64,000 nucleotides of DNA from Microbacterium sp. GCS4 (GCF_001262495.1 NZ_LGYE01000003.1:372001-436000); one strand, 5' to 3'. Counted from the first letter of the stretch, positions 34,407 to 45,570 are shown. The notes: a model not told the origin generated them from the sequence alone. Translations and numbers: made by a program.

Positions 34407-37400
34407 ATGGCGAAATTCGGAGGGGCGGGACTGCGTAGGCGCAGGGCCGCAGGAGCAGGACTGGCGGGCGCGATCGCCGCGGCCGTCGTCCTCGCAGGAG
34501 CACTGGTTCCGACGGCGGCGACAGCCGCGCCGGGCGACCAATCGGCGTCGAGCTCGCGGTTCCTGAGCGGCAGTCTGCTGCTCGGAGGAGTGCCGCTCGA
34601 CGACGTCGTGGCGCTCGGCGGATCGTCGACCAGCAACGCGGGTTCGCCGACGCCCGACACCGAGACGAGTTCGCTCGATCTCACAGCGTTGAACGCGCTG
34701 CAGCTCGGCATCCCCGGCGGCCTCAGCGTGCCGCTGTCGAACTTCGTGCAGCTCGGCGCCGTGAACCAGTACTCGCAGTCCTCCGACGCGGGCGTCTCGC
34801 GCGCCGCAGCCGGTGCCGTGAGCGATTCGGGCGTGATCGACACGACCGGCACCGGCGCCTATCCGTCCAACGCGTCGTTCAACCTCCAGGGGCTCCTCGG
34901 CTCCGCCGTGACCGGCACGGTCGCCGACCTCGACATCTCGCTCGAGGCGATCAGCTCCGAGGTCGCGATCGACTCCGCGGGAGCCGTGACGCGGGACTAC
35001 AACGTGGCCGGTGGCGACGTCGCGCTGTCCTTGCCGGCGATCGCGACGCTCACGAACACGCTCACCGGTCCCGGCGGAGTCACCGCGACCGTGGACGCTG
35101 CCGTCGCGAGCCTCGCCGGTCCGAGCGGACTGCTCGCGCAGGCCCTCGCAGGCCTCAACGCCGCGCTCGCTCCCATCGTCGGCAACGACGGCGTGAACAT
35201 CACGATCACGACCGACATCGCGGCCGCCATGAACACGATCCTCGACACCCCGGTGGGCGACGGGGTCGTCAGCGTGAACCTCCGCACCGGACTCGTGACC
35301 GCCGATATCGCCGCGCTGTTCTCCGACACCACCGGCCGTGGTCTGAACAACCTGAACGTGGGCGAGGAGGTGCTGTCGGCCGCCGTGCTGAACAACCTCA
35401 TCACCCGCGTCGGGAACGTGCTGAACACGGTCCCGAACCTCGTGCAGACCGCGCTGACGAACACGCTCAACGCCGCCGTGCTGAACATCGGCGTCGCGGT
35501 CTGCGTCGTCGGCACGGCCCCGACCTGCACCACGCCGGTGGTCGACATCGGCACGGGTCTGCAGGTCTCGGTCCCGAACCAGACCCTCGGCAGCGTCGTC
35601 GCCGGAACAGCGACCGCGACGATCTCGCTCAAGGTCGCCGGGCTCCCGGTCGTCGTCCCCGTGGGCACCCTGCTCGGCGCCCTGACGACGCCCATCAACA
35701 CGACGCTCTTCGGCCCGACGGGCGTGATCGCGACGGTCGTGCCGACCGTCACCACCGCGGTGACCGGGATCGTCACGGCGATCGCCCCCGCGGTCGGTCT
35801 CCTGAACGGCGTGGTCTCGCTGCGCGGCAACGTGCAGCCCGACAACGGCCCGATCTTCAGCGAGGAGGCTTTCGTCCTCACGGTCGGCGACATCCTCGGC
35901 ACCGGGGGTGTCGGCACGATCGCCCTCGCCCGCGCGCAAGCCGGACCGAACGCTCTCGCCGACGCACCGACCGTGGATGCCGCCGCGACCGTGCAGGCGG
36001 GCGACGACCTCGCCGTCACGGGCGCCGGCTGGCCCGCGAACACCGAGGTGTCGGTGCAGCTGACCGCTCCGGGCGGTGGAGCGAACGTCGGTGGTCCTGA
36101 GACCGTCACGACCGACGGCACAGGCGGCTTCACGCTCGCGTACCCGGTCCCTGCGGGAACCCCCGCCGCGACCGGTTACACGGTCACGGCCACCGACGGC
36201 ACCTCCACGGCCTTCGACACCACAGACGTCACGGCAGCCCCCGCTACCGTCGACGCGGCGCCCGCTGTGCAGGCGGGCGCCGACCTCGCTGTCACCGGCG
36301 CCGGATGGCCCGCGAACACCGAGGTATCGGTCCAGATGACCGCCCCGGGCGGCGGCGCGAACGTCGGCGGACCCGAGACGGTCACGACCGACGGCACGGG
36401 CGGTTTCACGCTCGCGTACCCGGTTCCTGCAGGCACTCCCGCCGCGACGGGGTACACGGTGACCGCGACTGCCGGGGCCGTCACGGCCACGGATACGACC
36501 GAGGTCACGGACGCCCCCGTCCCGACCGTCGACGCGGCTCCGACCGTGCAGGCGGGCACCGACCTCGCGGTCTCCGGCACCAACTGGCCCGCGAACACCG
36601 AGGTGTCGTTGCAGCTCACCGCCCCGGGCGGTGGCGCGAACGTCGGCGGCCCGGAGACGGTCACGACCGACGGCACGGGCGCCTTCACGCTCGCCTACCC
36701 GGTCCCTGCAAGCGCGGCGGCCGGCACGGGTTACACCGTGACGGCGACCGCGGGCGCGCAGACCGCTATCGACACGACCGACGTCACGGCAGCGGCCACG
36801 GTCGACGCGGACGACACCGTGCAGGCGGGCTCGGATCTCGGCATCACCGGTGCCAATTGGCCTGCGAACACCGAGGTGACGGTGCAACTCACCGCCCCAG
36901 GCGGCGGCGCGAACGTGGGCGGGCCCGAGACGGTCACGACCGACGGCACGGGCGGCTTCACGCTCGCCTACCCGGTGCCCGCCGGCACGCCGGCAGGAAC
37001 GGGCTACACGGTCACGGCGACCGTCGGAGCGCAGACCGCGACCGACACGACCGCCGTCACCGCGGCACCCACGGTCGACGCGGCCGACACGGTCGAAGCC
37101 GGGTCCTCGCTCTCGGTGACGGGTTCCGACTGGCCCGCCGACACCGAGGTCACGGTGCAGCTGACCGCACCCGGCGGTGCCCCGATCGGCACGCCGCAGA
37201 CCACGACGACCAGCGGACTCGGCGGCTTCACGCTCGCCTACCCCGTGCCCGCAGGGACCCCTGCCGGGACGGGCTACACGGTCACGGCGACAGCCGGTGC
37301 GGCGACCGCGGTCGACACCACCGAGGTCACGGCCGCGCCCGTCGTGCTGGATGCCGCGGCATCCGTGCCCGCGGGCACGAACCTCGCGGTGACCGGCTCG

Positions 37401-39290
37401 GGCTGGCCCGTGAACGCCACGGTGTCGCTGCAGCTGACCGCCCCGGGCGGCGGCGCAAACGTCGGCGGCCCCGTGAGCGCGACGACGGATGCGTTCGGCG
37501 CCTTCTCTGTCAACTACCCCGTGCCGGCAGATACGGCACCGGCCACCGGGTACACGCTGACCGGCACCTCGGGGGCGGTCACGCAGACCGACACCGTGGA
37601 GGTCACGGCGGGCGACCCGGCCGACGTCAACACCAACGCGGCGGCTTCGGCCTCGGCGTCCGCAGATGCCACGGCCGACGGCGACCCCTCGGCACAGGCG
37701 GCGGCAGAAGCGGCGGCCCTCGCGGACGCCACCTCCGCGGCCTCGGCCGCTGCCACGGCGGACGCGTCGGCGGCTGCGGTCTCGGCGGCCACGACGGACG
37801 CCTCGACCACGGCCACGACCGACGCGACGGCGGCAGCCAACGCCTCCGCGGCCGTCGCCGCACAGGCAGCGGCGCAGGCCGACGCCTCCGACGACGCGAA
37901 CGCCGCAGCCTCCACGGCCGCCGACGCCAACTCGGCCGCCTCGTCCGAGAGCGCGGCGACCGCGGATTCCTCCACGAACGCCTCCTCGGAGGCCTCGACG
38001 AACGCGAATGCGGCGGCCTCGGCATCCGCGTCCGCGAACGCCGATGCCTCGACCGACGCGGTCGCCGAGGCGGCCGCGCAGGCGGCGGCCTGGGCGGATG
38101 CTACGGCGGAAGGCTCCGCTGCGGCGAACCCGGCGGCGGAGGCGGCGGCGCAGACCGCGGCGACCGCCACCTCGTCGACGGATGCCACGGCTGATGCCAC
38201 GTCGGCGGCGAACGCCGGGGCCGCGGTCGCGGCACAGGCGGCAGCGCTCGCGGATGCGACGAGCACGACGGCGGCGCAGGCCTCCGCCACGTCCGACGCG
38301 AGCACGAGCGCCGCATCGAACGCCAGCGCGGCGGCCCTCGCCTCCGCCTCGACCGACGCGTCGTCCGATGCCGTCGCCTCCGCGGATGCGGACGCCGACC
38401 CCTCGGCGGAGGTCAACACCAACGCCTCGGCGTCGGCGGCGGCCTCGGCGCAAGCCGACAGCGACGCGAACGCGGTCGCCGAGGCGGCGGCGGTCGCTGC
38501 GGCCCTGGCCGATGCGACCAGCAGCGCCTCTGCGGCGGCCGACGTGACGGCGGATGCGGCGGCCTCGGCCGCGGCGACCACCGACGCATCGACGGACGCC
38601 TCCTCGACCGCCACGACCGACGCGAACGCCTCGGCGGCCGCGGCGGCGCAGGCGGCGGCGCAGACGGACGCGACGTCGACCAGTGCCGCCGACGCCTCGG
38701 CTGCGGCGACTGCGAACGCGAACGCGTCCTCGGCCGCGGCGGCGAACGCCTCGGCGTCCGCGACGGCATCCTCGTCGGCAGCGGCAGACGTCTCCGCCGA
38801 CGCGACGGCAGAAGCCTCCGCGACCGCGACGTCGACGGCCTCGGCATCCGCGTCCGCCGACGGGAACGCCGCCGCGAACCCCGGAGCGCAGATCGGCATC
38901 CGGGTCGTGACGCCCGTGCTCGAGCGAGGAGATCAGCAGACCGCGATCGGCACGGGATTCCAGCCCGGCGAGACGGTCACGGGGCTCATGACCTCCGCGC
39001 CGCTCGCGCTCGGCAGCCGCATCGCCAACGCCCAGGGCGAGGTCACGTTCACGTGGACGATCCCCGCGGACACCGACCTCGGCACCCACACCGTCACGCT
39101 GACGGGGGCGACATCCGGAGCCGTGTCGACGACGTTCCAGGTCGTGGCATCGGGCCTCGCCACCACCGGTGGAGACGTGCAGACGGGATGGGTCGCGCTC
39201 GCGGCTCTCCTGCTCCTGATGGGTCTCGGCGCCGTCCGTCTCGGTCGTCGCCGAGCGCAGACCGTCGCAGCCGACCGCATGGTCGAGTAG
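34407..39290 (+). CDS. Choice-of-anchor G-like surface protein with Ig-like repeats, low-complexity stalk and LATTG signal
   Basis: The 1,627-aa protein has a signal peptide (about 15-41) and an N-terminal region (about 50-515) like the choice-of-anchor G family (SSRFLSGSLLLGG, LSVPLSNFVQLGAVNQY). Six Ig-like repeats of about 90 aa follow (about 520-1070), each with LAVTGAGWPANTEVSVQLTA and TLAYPVPAGTPA. Residues about 1072-1494 are an Ala/Ser/Thr/Asp-rich stalk. One more Ig-like domain precedes the sorting signal LATTG (1584-1588), a hydrophobic helix and RLGRRR. It should be wall-anchored by a class E-type sortase, the stalk holding the head away from the wall. GGGAGAGG precedes the ATG. 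Confidence 0.85.
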   Translation: MAKFGGAGLRRRRAAGAGLAGAIAAAVVLAGALVPTAATAAPGDQSASSSRFLSGSLLLGGVPLDDVVALGGSSTSNAGSPTPDTETSSLDLTALNALQLGIPGGLSVPLSNFVQLGAVNQYSQSSDAGVSRAAAGAVSDSGVIDTTGTGAYPSNASFNLQGLLGSAVTGTVADLDISLEAISSEVAIDSAGAVTRDYNVAGGDVALSLPAIATLTNTLTGPGGVTATVDAAVASLAGPSGLLAQALAGLNAALAPIVGNDGVNITITTDIAAAMNTILDTPVGDGVVSVNLRTGLVTADIAALFSDTTGRGLNNLNVGEEVLSAAVLNNLITRVGNVLNTVPNLVQTALTNTLNAAVLNIGVAVCVVGTAPTCTTPVVDIGTGLQVSVPNQTLGSVVAGTATATISLKVAGLPVVVPVGTLLGALTTPINTTLFGPTGVIATVVPTVTTAVTGIVTAIAPAVGLLNGVVSLRGNVQPDNGPIFSEEAFVLTVGDILGTGGVGTIALARAQAGPNALADAPTVDAAATVQAGDDLAVTGAGWPANTEVSVQLTAPGGGANVGGPETVTTDGTGGFTLAYPVPAGTPAATGYTVTATDGTSTAFDTTDVTAAPATVDAAPAVQAGADLAVTGAGWPANTEVSVQMTAPGGGANVGGPETVTTDGTGGFTLAYPVPAGTPAATGYTVTATAGAVTATDTTEVTDAPVPTVDAAPTVQAGTDLAVSGTNWPANTEVSLQLTAPGGGANVGGPETVTTDGTGAFTLAYPVPASAAAGTGYTVTATAGAQTAIDTTDVTAAATVDADDTVQAGSDLGITGANWPANTEVTVQLTAPGGGANVGGPETVTTDGTGGFTLAYPVPAGTPAGTGYTVTATVGAQTATDTTAVTAAPTVDAADTVEAGSSLSVTGSDWPADTEVTVQLTAPGGAPIGTPQTTTTSGLGGFTLAYPVPAGTPAGTGYTVTATAGAATAVDTTEVTAAPVVLDAAASVPAGTNLAVTGSGWPVNATVSLQLTAPGGGANVGGPVSATTDAFGAFSVNYPVPADTAPATGYTLTGTSGAVTQTDTVEVTAGDPADVNTNAAASASASADATADGDPSAQAAAEAAALADATSAASAAATADASAAAVSAATTDASTTATTDATAAANASAAVAAQAAAQADASDDANAAASTAADANSAASSESAATADSSTNASSEASTNANAAASASASANADASTDAVAEAAAQAAAWADATAEGSAAANPAAEAAAQTAATATSSTDATADATSAANAGAAVAAQAAALADATSTTAAQASATSDASTSAASNASAAALASASTDASSDAVASADADADPSAEVNTNASASAAASAQADSDANAVAEAAAVAAALADATSSASAAADVTADAAASAAATTDASTDASSTATTDANASAAAAAQAAAQTDATSTSAADASAAATANANASSAAAANASASATASSSAAADVSADATAEASATATSTASASASADGNAAANPGAQIGIRVVTPVLERGDQQTAIGTGFQPGETVTGLMTSAPLALGSRIANAQGEVTFTWTIPADTDLGTHTVTLTGATSGAVSTTFQVVASGLATTGGDVQTGWVALAALLLLMGLGAVRLGRRRAQTVAADRMVE
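37621..38890 (+). repeat. Low-complexity Ala/Ser/Thr/Asp stalk coding region
   Basis: About 420 codons are almost only GCN, TCN/AGC, ACG, GAC and AAC. The protein has irregular short motifs such as AEAAALADATSAAS and AAQAAAQADAS recurring at about 40-60 residue intervals. The DNA is very GC-rich and long frames exist in all directions; only the plus frame joins domains on both sides. Confidence 0.85.
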
Positions 39291-39300
39291 CGACATCCTC

Positions 39301-39330
39301 GTCGGGGCCGCCGCGCACGGCGGCCCCGAC
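39301..39330 (+). terminator. Hairpin terminator after the stalk protein
   Basis: A perfect 13-bp stem, GTCGGGGCCGCCG with CGGCGGCCCCGAC around CGCA, starts 10 bp after the stop. It lies before the DUF5819 gene, so that gene may depend on read-through or its own promoter. Confidence 0.85.
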
Positions 39331-39362
39331 CTCCCCCTTCGTCGGTCAGGAAGGTGCGCACA

Positions 39363-40207
<845 letters not shown>

Positions 40208-40211
<4 letters not shown>

Positions 40212-41422
40212 GCGCGCCGACGAGGACACGGGACAAGGCGGTGGAGAAGCAGAAGAGGGATGCCGCGCCCGCGGCGCTGCGCCCGGATGCGCCGCCGAAG
40301 AAAGCGCCGGAGCAGGCGCCGCAGAAGAGGCCTGCCGTCCCCGAGCCCGTACCCACGGCATCCTTGCCTGCACGGCTCCTCACCTTCGCCTCGTCGATGG
40401 TCGCGGGACTGTGGGCGATGGTCGTGTCGGCCGTCGACCGCATCTCCGCGTTCGTCGGCGACTGGCTGTTCCACGGCAAGAAAGCCCTCTACGGGCTCGC
40501 CGTGACCCGCATCCTGTTCGGCGTCACCGCGCTCGGACTGCTGGCGGCGAACTTCGGCACCCGCCTGTACACGTTCGGCTCGGGCTCGGCGTGGAACGGC
40601 GAGATGGCCCAGCCCGTGAGCGACTTCCCGACGATCTGGGTGTTCAGCGCGTTCCACGCGGCCATGGGCAACGACGTCCTCTATACCGCGCTGTACCTCG
40701 CGCTTGCGGGACTGGCGGTGCTGTTCGTGCTGGGCTGGCGCTTCCGCCTCGTGCTGCCGGTGTTCTTCTGCCTGTGGGTCGGATTCATCGAGGCGAACGA
40801 CATGGTCGGCGACCAAGGCGACAACATGTTCCGCATCGCGCTGCTGCTGCTGTTCTTCGCCGACCCGGCCGCACGGTGGTCGCTCGACGCACGGCGCCGC
40901 GCGAAGGTCGGCGACTGGTTCCCGCCGAACAGCCAGCCGGCCCTGCTCGGCACCGTCTTCCACAATCTTGCGCTCGTCGCGCTCACGGCTCAGGTCTGCT
41001 TCGTGTACGCCTCCGGAGCTCTCTTCAAGGCGGGAGGCGACCCGTGGAAGGACGGCTACGCGGTCTACAACCCGCTGCAGACCGCCCGCTTCGGCACCTG
41101 GCCGGTGCTGAGCGACCTCGTCACGGCCTGGGGGCCGATGGTGACGATCGCGAGCTGGGGGTCGATCATCCTGCAGGTGGCGTTCCCCCTCATGCTGTTG
41201 ACGCGCCCCACCAGACTGATCGGCCTCCTCGGCATCCTCTCCTTCCACATCGGCATCGCCGTGCTCATGGGTCTGCCCTGGTTCTCGCTCACGATGATCG
41301 CGATCGACTCGATCTTCATCCGCGATCGCACATGGGCGCGGTTGAGCTCCGGCACCGCGCGGCGATGGGCCGACGCGAAGACGGCACCGCCACCGGGCAG
41401 GACCGTCGGCACTGTCGGCTGA
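40208..41422 (+). CDS. HTTM-domain membrane protein (gamma-carboxylase-like)
   Basis: The 404-aa protein has a basic, Pro-rich cytosolic tail (about 70 residues), then an HTTM module of several helices with YGLAVTRILFGVTALGLL, WVGFIEANDMVGDQGDNMFR, and YASGALFKAGGDPWKDG. HTTM is shared with vitamin K-dependent gamma-glutamyl carboxylase, but bacterial members' activities are mostly unknown. It forms a two-gene unit with DUF5819, starting at GTG. Confidence 0.87.
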
Positions 41423-41542
41423 CGACAACCCGGTCGGGGGACGTCGCGGCAGCCTATTGGAGGAACAGCACAGACGAGTTCGCCCATGGTTGTGGCAGAC
41501 CTACCATGGATGCATCCCCGTCTCCCTCTGAGAGGAATGCGC

Positions 41543-43603
41543 ATGGTCGACGCCGCCGTCCGTCCGAACACCACTTCCGCCGATGCGAACGACGCCGGAG
41601 CCCGCCTCGACGTCGACGCCGTCACGCGTCTGCTGCTCGGCACCTGGGCCGACACCCGTCTCGAAGCGCGAGAGCTGATCAAGGACCCCGCCTTCTGGCG
41701 CGACGACGAGCTCGGCAAGGACGAGCACCGCGAGCGCGTGCTGAGCCAGCTGCACCTGCTGGTCGAGAACAAGGCCGTGCACCGGGCGTTCCCGAAGCGC
41801 CTCGGCGGCGAGGAGAACAACGGCGCGAACATCGCCGGCTTCGAAGAGCTGGTCGTCGCCGATCCCAGCCTGCAGATCAAGTCGGGTGTGCAGTGGGGCC
41901 TTTTCGGATCCGCCGTGCTGCAGCTCGGCACCGCCGAGCACCACGACAAGTGGCTTCCGGGCATCATGAGCCTCGAGATCCCCGGCGCGTTCGCGATGAC
42001 GGAGATCGGCCACGGGTCCGACGTCGCGGCTGTCGGCACCACCGCGACCTACGACCCCGAGACCCAGGAGTTCGTGATCCACACGCCGTTCCGCGCGGCT
42101 ACCAAGGAGTACCTCGGCAACGCGGCCCTGCACGGCGTCGCGGCCACGGTCTTCGCGCAGCTGATCACGAACGGCGTCAACCACGGCGTGCACTGCTTCT
42201 ACGTGCCGCTGCGCGGCGAGGACGGCGTCGACCTGCCCGGCATCGGGCGCGAGGACGACGGACTCAAGGGAGGCCTCAACGGCATCGACAACGGACGCCT
42301 CTCGTTCGACCACGTGCGCATCCCGCGCAACAACCTGCTCAACCGCTACGGAGACGTCGCGGCCGACGGCACGTACTCCAGCGCGATCGACAGCCCCGGA
42401 CGCCGCTTCTTCACGATGCTCGGTACCCTCGTGCAGGGGCGCGTCTCGCTCGACGGCGCCGCGTCGTGGGCGTCGGCTCTCGGCCTCAAGATCGCGATCA
42501 CCTACGCGACCCAGCGTCGCCAGTTCGACGGTGCCGACGGGCAGGAGGTCGTGCTGCTCGACTACGGCAAGCACCAGCGCCGCCTGCTGCCCCGCCTCGC
42601 CACCACCTACGCGCAGATCTTCGCGCACGACGAGTTCCTGCAGAAGTTCGACGGCGTGTTCTCGGGCCGCACCGACACCCCCGACGACCGCGAGGACCTC
42701 GAGACCCTCGCGGCGGCCCTCAAGCCGCTCTCCACCTGGCACGCGCTCGACACTCTGCAGGAGGCCCGTGAGGCCTGCGGCGGCGCCGGCTTCATGTTCG
42801 AGAACCGTCTCGTCGGGCTTCGCGCCGACCTCGACATCTACGTGACCTTCGAGGGTGACAACAACGTGCTGCTGCAGCTCGTCGGCAAGCGCCTGCTCAC
42901 CGACTACGCCAAGCAGTTCACCGGCAAGGATGCTGCGGCGCTGGCCAAGTTCGCCGTGGGCCAGACCGCGGGCAAGGTGTTCCACGGCGCGGGTTTGCGT
43001 CAGTTCGGCCAGTCCGTCGCGGACTTCGGCCAGGTGGCGCGGTCGGTCGAGAACGGGCTGCGCGAGGAGCAGCAGCACCTCCTGCTCGCCGAGCGCGTGC
43101 AGCAGATGGTCGCCGACATCGCCGGTCGCCTCCGCGCCGCGGGCAAGGACAAGGTGCGCGGGGCGCAGCTGTTCAACGAGAACCAGGCCGAGCTGATCGA
43201 GGCCGCCCGCGCCCACGGCGAGCTGCTGCAGTGGGAGGCGTTCACCGACGCCGTGCACCGCGTCGAGGACGCCGACACCAAGAAGGTGCTGACCTGGCTG
43301 CGCGATCTTTTCGGCCTGCAGCTCATCGAGAAGCATCTCGCCTGGCACCTCATCAACGGCCGCCTGTCGATGCAGCGCGCCGCTGCGGTGTCGAGCTACA
43401 TCGACCGCCTGTGCGCACGTCTGCGCCCGCACGCCCTCGACCTCGTCGACGCGTTCGGCTACGAGCCCGAGCACGTGCGCGCGCCCATCGCCTCCGGCGC
43501 CGAGAAGCAGCGTCAGGACGAGGCGCGCGCCTACTACGCCGACCTCGCCGCCTCGGGTGAGGCGCCGATCCAGGAGAAGGCGCTCAAGGCCAAGAAGCGG
43601 TAG
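41543..43603 (+). CDS. Acyl-CoA oxidase/dehydrogenase of the ACOX group
   Basis: The 686-aa protein is longer than simple acyl-CoA dehydrogenases and has the four-domain ACOX layout. The FAD/substrate region has GAFAMTEIGHGSDVAAVGTT; the second helical region has ACGGAGFMFENRL and the catalytic Glu in DIYVTFEGDNNVLLQLVGK; a C-terminal helical domain follows (LRDLFGLQLIEKHLAWHLI). ACOX enzymes pass electrons to oxygen. The start ATG at 41543 has AGAGG at 7 bp; upstream codons lack a ribosome site. Monocistronic; an inverted pair of dispersed repeats follows the stop. Confidence 0.92.
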   Translation: MVDAAVRPNTTSADANDAGARLDVDAVTRLLLGTWADTRLEARELIKDPAFWRDDELGKDEHRERVLSQLHLLVENKAVHRAFPKRLGGEENNGANIAGFEELVVADPSLQIKSGVQWGLFGSAVLQLGTAEHHDKWLPGIMSLEIPGAFAMTEIGHGSDVAAVGTTATYDPETQEFVIHTPFRAATKEYLGNAALHGVAATVFAQLITNGVNHGVHCFYVPLRGEDGVDLPGIGREDDGLKGGLNGIDNGRLSFDHVRIPRNNLLNRYGDVAADGTYSSAIDSPGRRFFTMLGTLVQGRVSLDGAASWASALGLKIAITYATQRRQFDGADGQEVVLLDYGKHQRRLLPRLATTYAQIFAHDEFLQKFDGVFSGRTDTPDDREDLETLAAALKPLSTWHALDTLQEAREACGGAGFMFENRLVGLRADLDIYVTFEGDNNVLLQLVGKRLLTDYAKQFTGKDAAALAKFAVGQTAGKVFHGAGLRQFGQSVADFGQVARSVENGLREEQQHLLLAERVQQMVADIAGRLRAAGKDKVRGAQLFNENQAELIEAARAHGELLQWEAFTDAVHRVEDADTKKVLTWLRDLFGLQLIEKHLAWHLINGRLSMQRAAAVSSYIDRLCARLRPHALDLVDAFGYEPEHVRAPIASGAEKQRQDEARAYYADLAASGEAPIQEKALKAKKR

Positions 43604-43610
43604 TCGCGGG

Positions 43611-43688
43611 GCGTTTCGTCTCGTCGCTGCGCTCCTCGTTCAACGACCCTTCTCCCGGTCGTTGAGCGAGCGAAGCGAGACGAAACGC
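43611..43688 (+). repeat. Inverted pair of the dispersed repeat
   Basis: One copy (43611-43648, GCGTTTCGTCTCGTCGCTGC to CAACGACC) faces an inverted copy (43657-43688, GGTCGTTGAGCGAGCGAAGC to GAAACGC) across CTTCTCCC. Together they can fold into a long hairpin just after the acyl-CoA oxidase stop, so they may terminate transcription. Confidence 0.85.
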
Positions 43689-43745
43689 GCCGACGACCGT
43701 GAGCGGGCACAGTTCCGACCTCAGCGGCGTAGGTAGGGTCGAGGC

Positions 43746-44792
43746 ATGACCCGCGTCCACGCCTACGCCGCCCCCAGCGAAGCCGCTCCGCTCGAGAAGA
43801 CCGAGATCGATCGTCGAGAACTCGGCCCGCACGATGTCCTGATCGACATCGCGTTCGCCGGCATCTGCCACTCCGACATCCACACGGTGCGCGGAGACTG
43901 GGGCTCCCAGACCTACCCGCTCGCCCCTGGGCACGAGATCGCCGGCGTCGTCGCCGCAGTCGGCCCCGAGGTGACGCGCCACGCGGTCGGCGATCGCGTC
44001 GGCGTCGGCTGCATGGTGAACTCGTGCGGCGAATGCCGCAACTGCGAGCGCGGCGACGAGCAGTTCTGCACCCAGGGCGCCGTGTTCACCTATGGGGCGA
44101 CCGACCGCGACGGCACGATCACGCAGGGCGGCTACTCGGAGCAGGTCGTCGTGACGGAGTCGTTCGTGGTCAGCATCCCCGACGCCCTTGCCCTCGACGT
44201 CGCGGCCCCGCTGCTGTGCGCGGGCATCACGACGTACTCGCCGCTGCGCCATTGGGGCGTCGGCCCGGGGAGCCGCGTGGCGGTCGTCGGTCTCGGCGGC
44301 CTCGGCCACATGGGCGTGCAGATCGCGCACGCGCTCGGCGCCGAGGTGACGGTGCTGTCGCAGACGCTGAACAAGAAGGACGACGGACTGCGGCTCGGCG
44401 CCGACCACTACTACGCGACGAGCGACCGTGAGACGTTCCGGAACCTGCGCTCGTCGTTCGACGTGATCCTCAACACTGTGAGCGCCGGCATCGACCTGCG
44501 CGCGTACCTCAGCCTGCTCGACGTGGGCGGATCGATGGTCTGCGTCGGTCTGCCGAACGAGCCCCTTCCCGTACCTGTCGGCGCGCTGATCGGCGGACGT
44601 CGCTCGCTCGCCGGGTCGAACATCGGCGGCATCCGGGAGACGCAGGAGATGCTCGACTTCTGCGCCGAGAAGGGCATCGCCGCTGAGATCGAGGTCATCC
44701 CCGCATCGCAGATCAACGAGGCCTACGAGCGCGTGCTCGCCTCGGACGTGCGCTACCGCTTCGTGATCGACGGAGCGACCTTCGCGGACTGA
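43746..44792 (+). CDS. Zinc-dependent NAD(P)+ alcohol dehydrogenase (YahK/cinnamyl-alcohol type)
   Basis: The 348-aa medium-chain dehydrogenase has catalytic zinc ligands in [15 protein letters not shown] and GHEIAGVV, a structural zinc lobe [15 protein letters not shown], and a Rossmann loop [24 protein letters not shown] and [20 protein letters not shown] place it in the YahK/AdhC cinnamyl-alcohol-like group, which reduces a broad range of aldehydes with NADPH. Complete and monocistronic. A long hairpin follows. Confidence 0.93.
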   Translation: MTRVHAYAAPSEAAPLEKTEIDRRELGPHDVLIDIAFAGICHSDIHTVRGDWGSQTYPLAPGHEIAGVVAAVGPEVTRHAVGDRVGVGCMVNSCGECRNCERGDEQFCTQGAVFTYGATDRDGTITQGGYSEQVVVTESFVVSIPDALALDVAAPLLCAGITTYSPLRHWGVGPGSRVAVVGLGGLGHMGVQIAHALGAEVTVLSQTLNKKDDGLRLGADHYYATSDRETFRNLRSSFDVILNTVSAGIDLRAYLSLLDVGGSMVCVGLPNEPLPVPVGALIGGRRSLAGSNIGGIRETQEMLDFCAEKGIAAEIEVIPASQINEAYERVLASDVRYRFVIDGATFAD

Positions 44793-44819
44793 TTCCTGGT
44801 CGGCGCCGCACGCGAAGTC

Positions 44820-44880
44820 AGGCGAACACACGGAGGGAGGACGATTCGCCAGAAATCGTCCTCCCTCCGTGTGTTCGCCT
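44820..44880 (+). terminator. Perfect 27-bp hairpin after the alcohol dehydrogenase gene
   Basis: Arms 44820-44846 and 44854-44880 are exact reverse complements with a 7-nt loop (cgccaga). The stem is AGGCGAACACACGGAGGGAG plus GACGATT. It starts 28 bp after the stop codon and is unusually long for a simple terminator. Confidence 0.85.
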
Positions 44881-44886
44881 TCCTCG

Positions 44887-44943
44887 GCGCGGGCGCGGGC
44901 GCGGGCGCGGAGCTCTATGGAGTCGCGGAGCTCTATGGAGTGA
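44887..44943 (+). repeat. Short tandem repeats before the TagI gene
   Basis: Four copies of GCGCGG (44887-44910) are followed by two copies of GCGGAGCTCTATGGAGT offset by 18 bp (44907-44923, 44925-44941). They lie 45 bp before the TagI ATG. This looks like a recent slippage product. Confidence 0.75.
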
Positions 44944-44988
44944 GGTGCCAGCGAGTGCGATGTCGGTGCCGAGCGGTAGCGTCGGAGC

Positions 44989-45570
44989 ATGCCCTCTCTC
45001 CTCACCGGACCCGACGGTCGCGCGCGCTGCGCGTGGGTCGGCGACGACCCCGAGTACCGCCGCTATCACGACGAGGAATGGGGCACGCCGTTGCACGGCG
45101 ACCGGGCGCTGTTCGAGAAGATGGCGCTCGAGGGATTCCAGGCGGGGCTCTCGTGGATCACGATCCTGCGCAAGCGCCCGCGCTTCCGCGAGGTGTTCGC
45201 CGGGTTCGAACCCGAGAAGGTCGCCGACTTCGACGAGGGCGACGTCGAGCGGCTCATGGCGGATGCGGGGATCATCCGCAACCGCGCCAAGATCCTCGCC
45301 ACGATCGGCAACGCCGGCATCGTCCGCGGCATGGCCGACGGCGAGCTCGACGAGCTCATGTGGTCTTTCGCGCCGCCACGGACCAGGCGCCGCCCCATCG
45401 AGTTCGCCGACGTGCCCGCCGTGACCGCGGAGTCGACGGCGATGAGCAAGGAGCTCCGCCGCCGCGGATTCCGCTTCGTCGGGGCCACCACGATGTACGC
45501 GCTGATGCAGTCCGCCGGCATGGTCGACGACCACATCGAGGGATGCTGGCGCGCCACCGAACTCGGCTGA
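44989..45570 (+). CDS. tag: DNA-3-methyladenine glycosylase I
   Basis: The 193-aa protein matches TagI: N-terminal RCAWVGDDPEYRRYHDEEWG with the zinc Cys and His, LFEKMALEGFQAGLSW with the catalytic-pocket Glu and Trp, GIIRNRAKI in the helix-hairpin-helix region, and the terminal DHIEGCW that completes the zinc site. It excises 3-methyladenine from alkylated DNA. Length is standard. It is preceded by tandem repeats rather than an obvious operon partner. Confidence 0.95.
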   Translation: MPSLLTGPDGRARCAWVGDDPEYRRYHDEEWGTPLHGDRALFEKMALEGFQAGLSWITILRKRPRFREVFAGFEPEKVADFDEGDVERLMADAGIIRNRAKILATIGNAGIVRGMADGELDELMWSFAPPRTRRRPIEFADVPAVTAESTAMSKELRRRGFRFVGATTMYALMQSAGMVDDHIEGCWRATELG

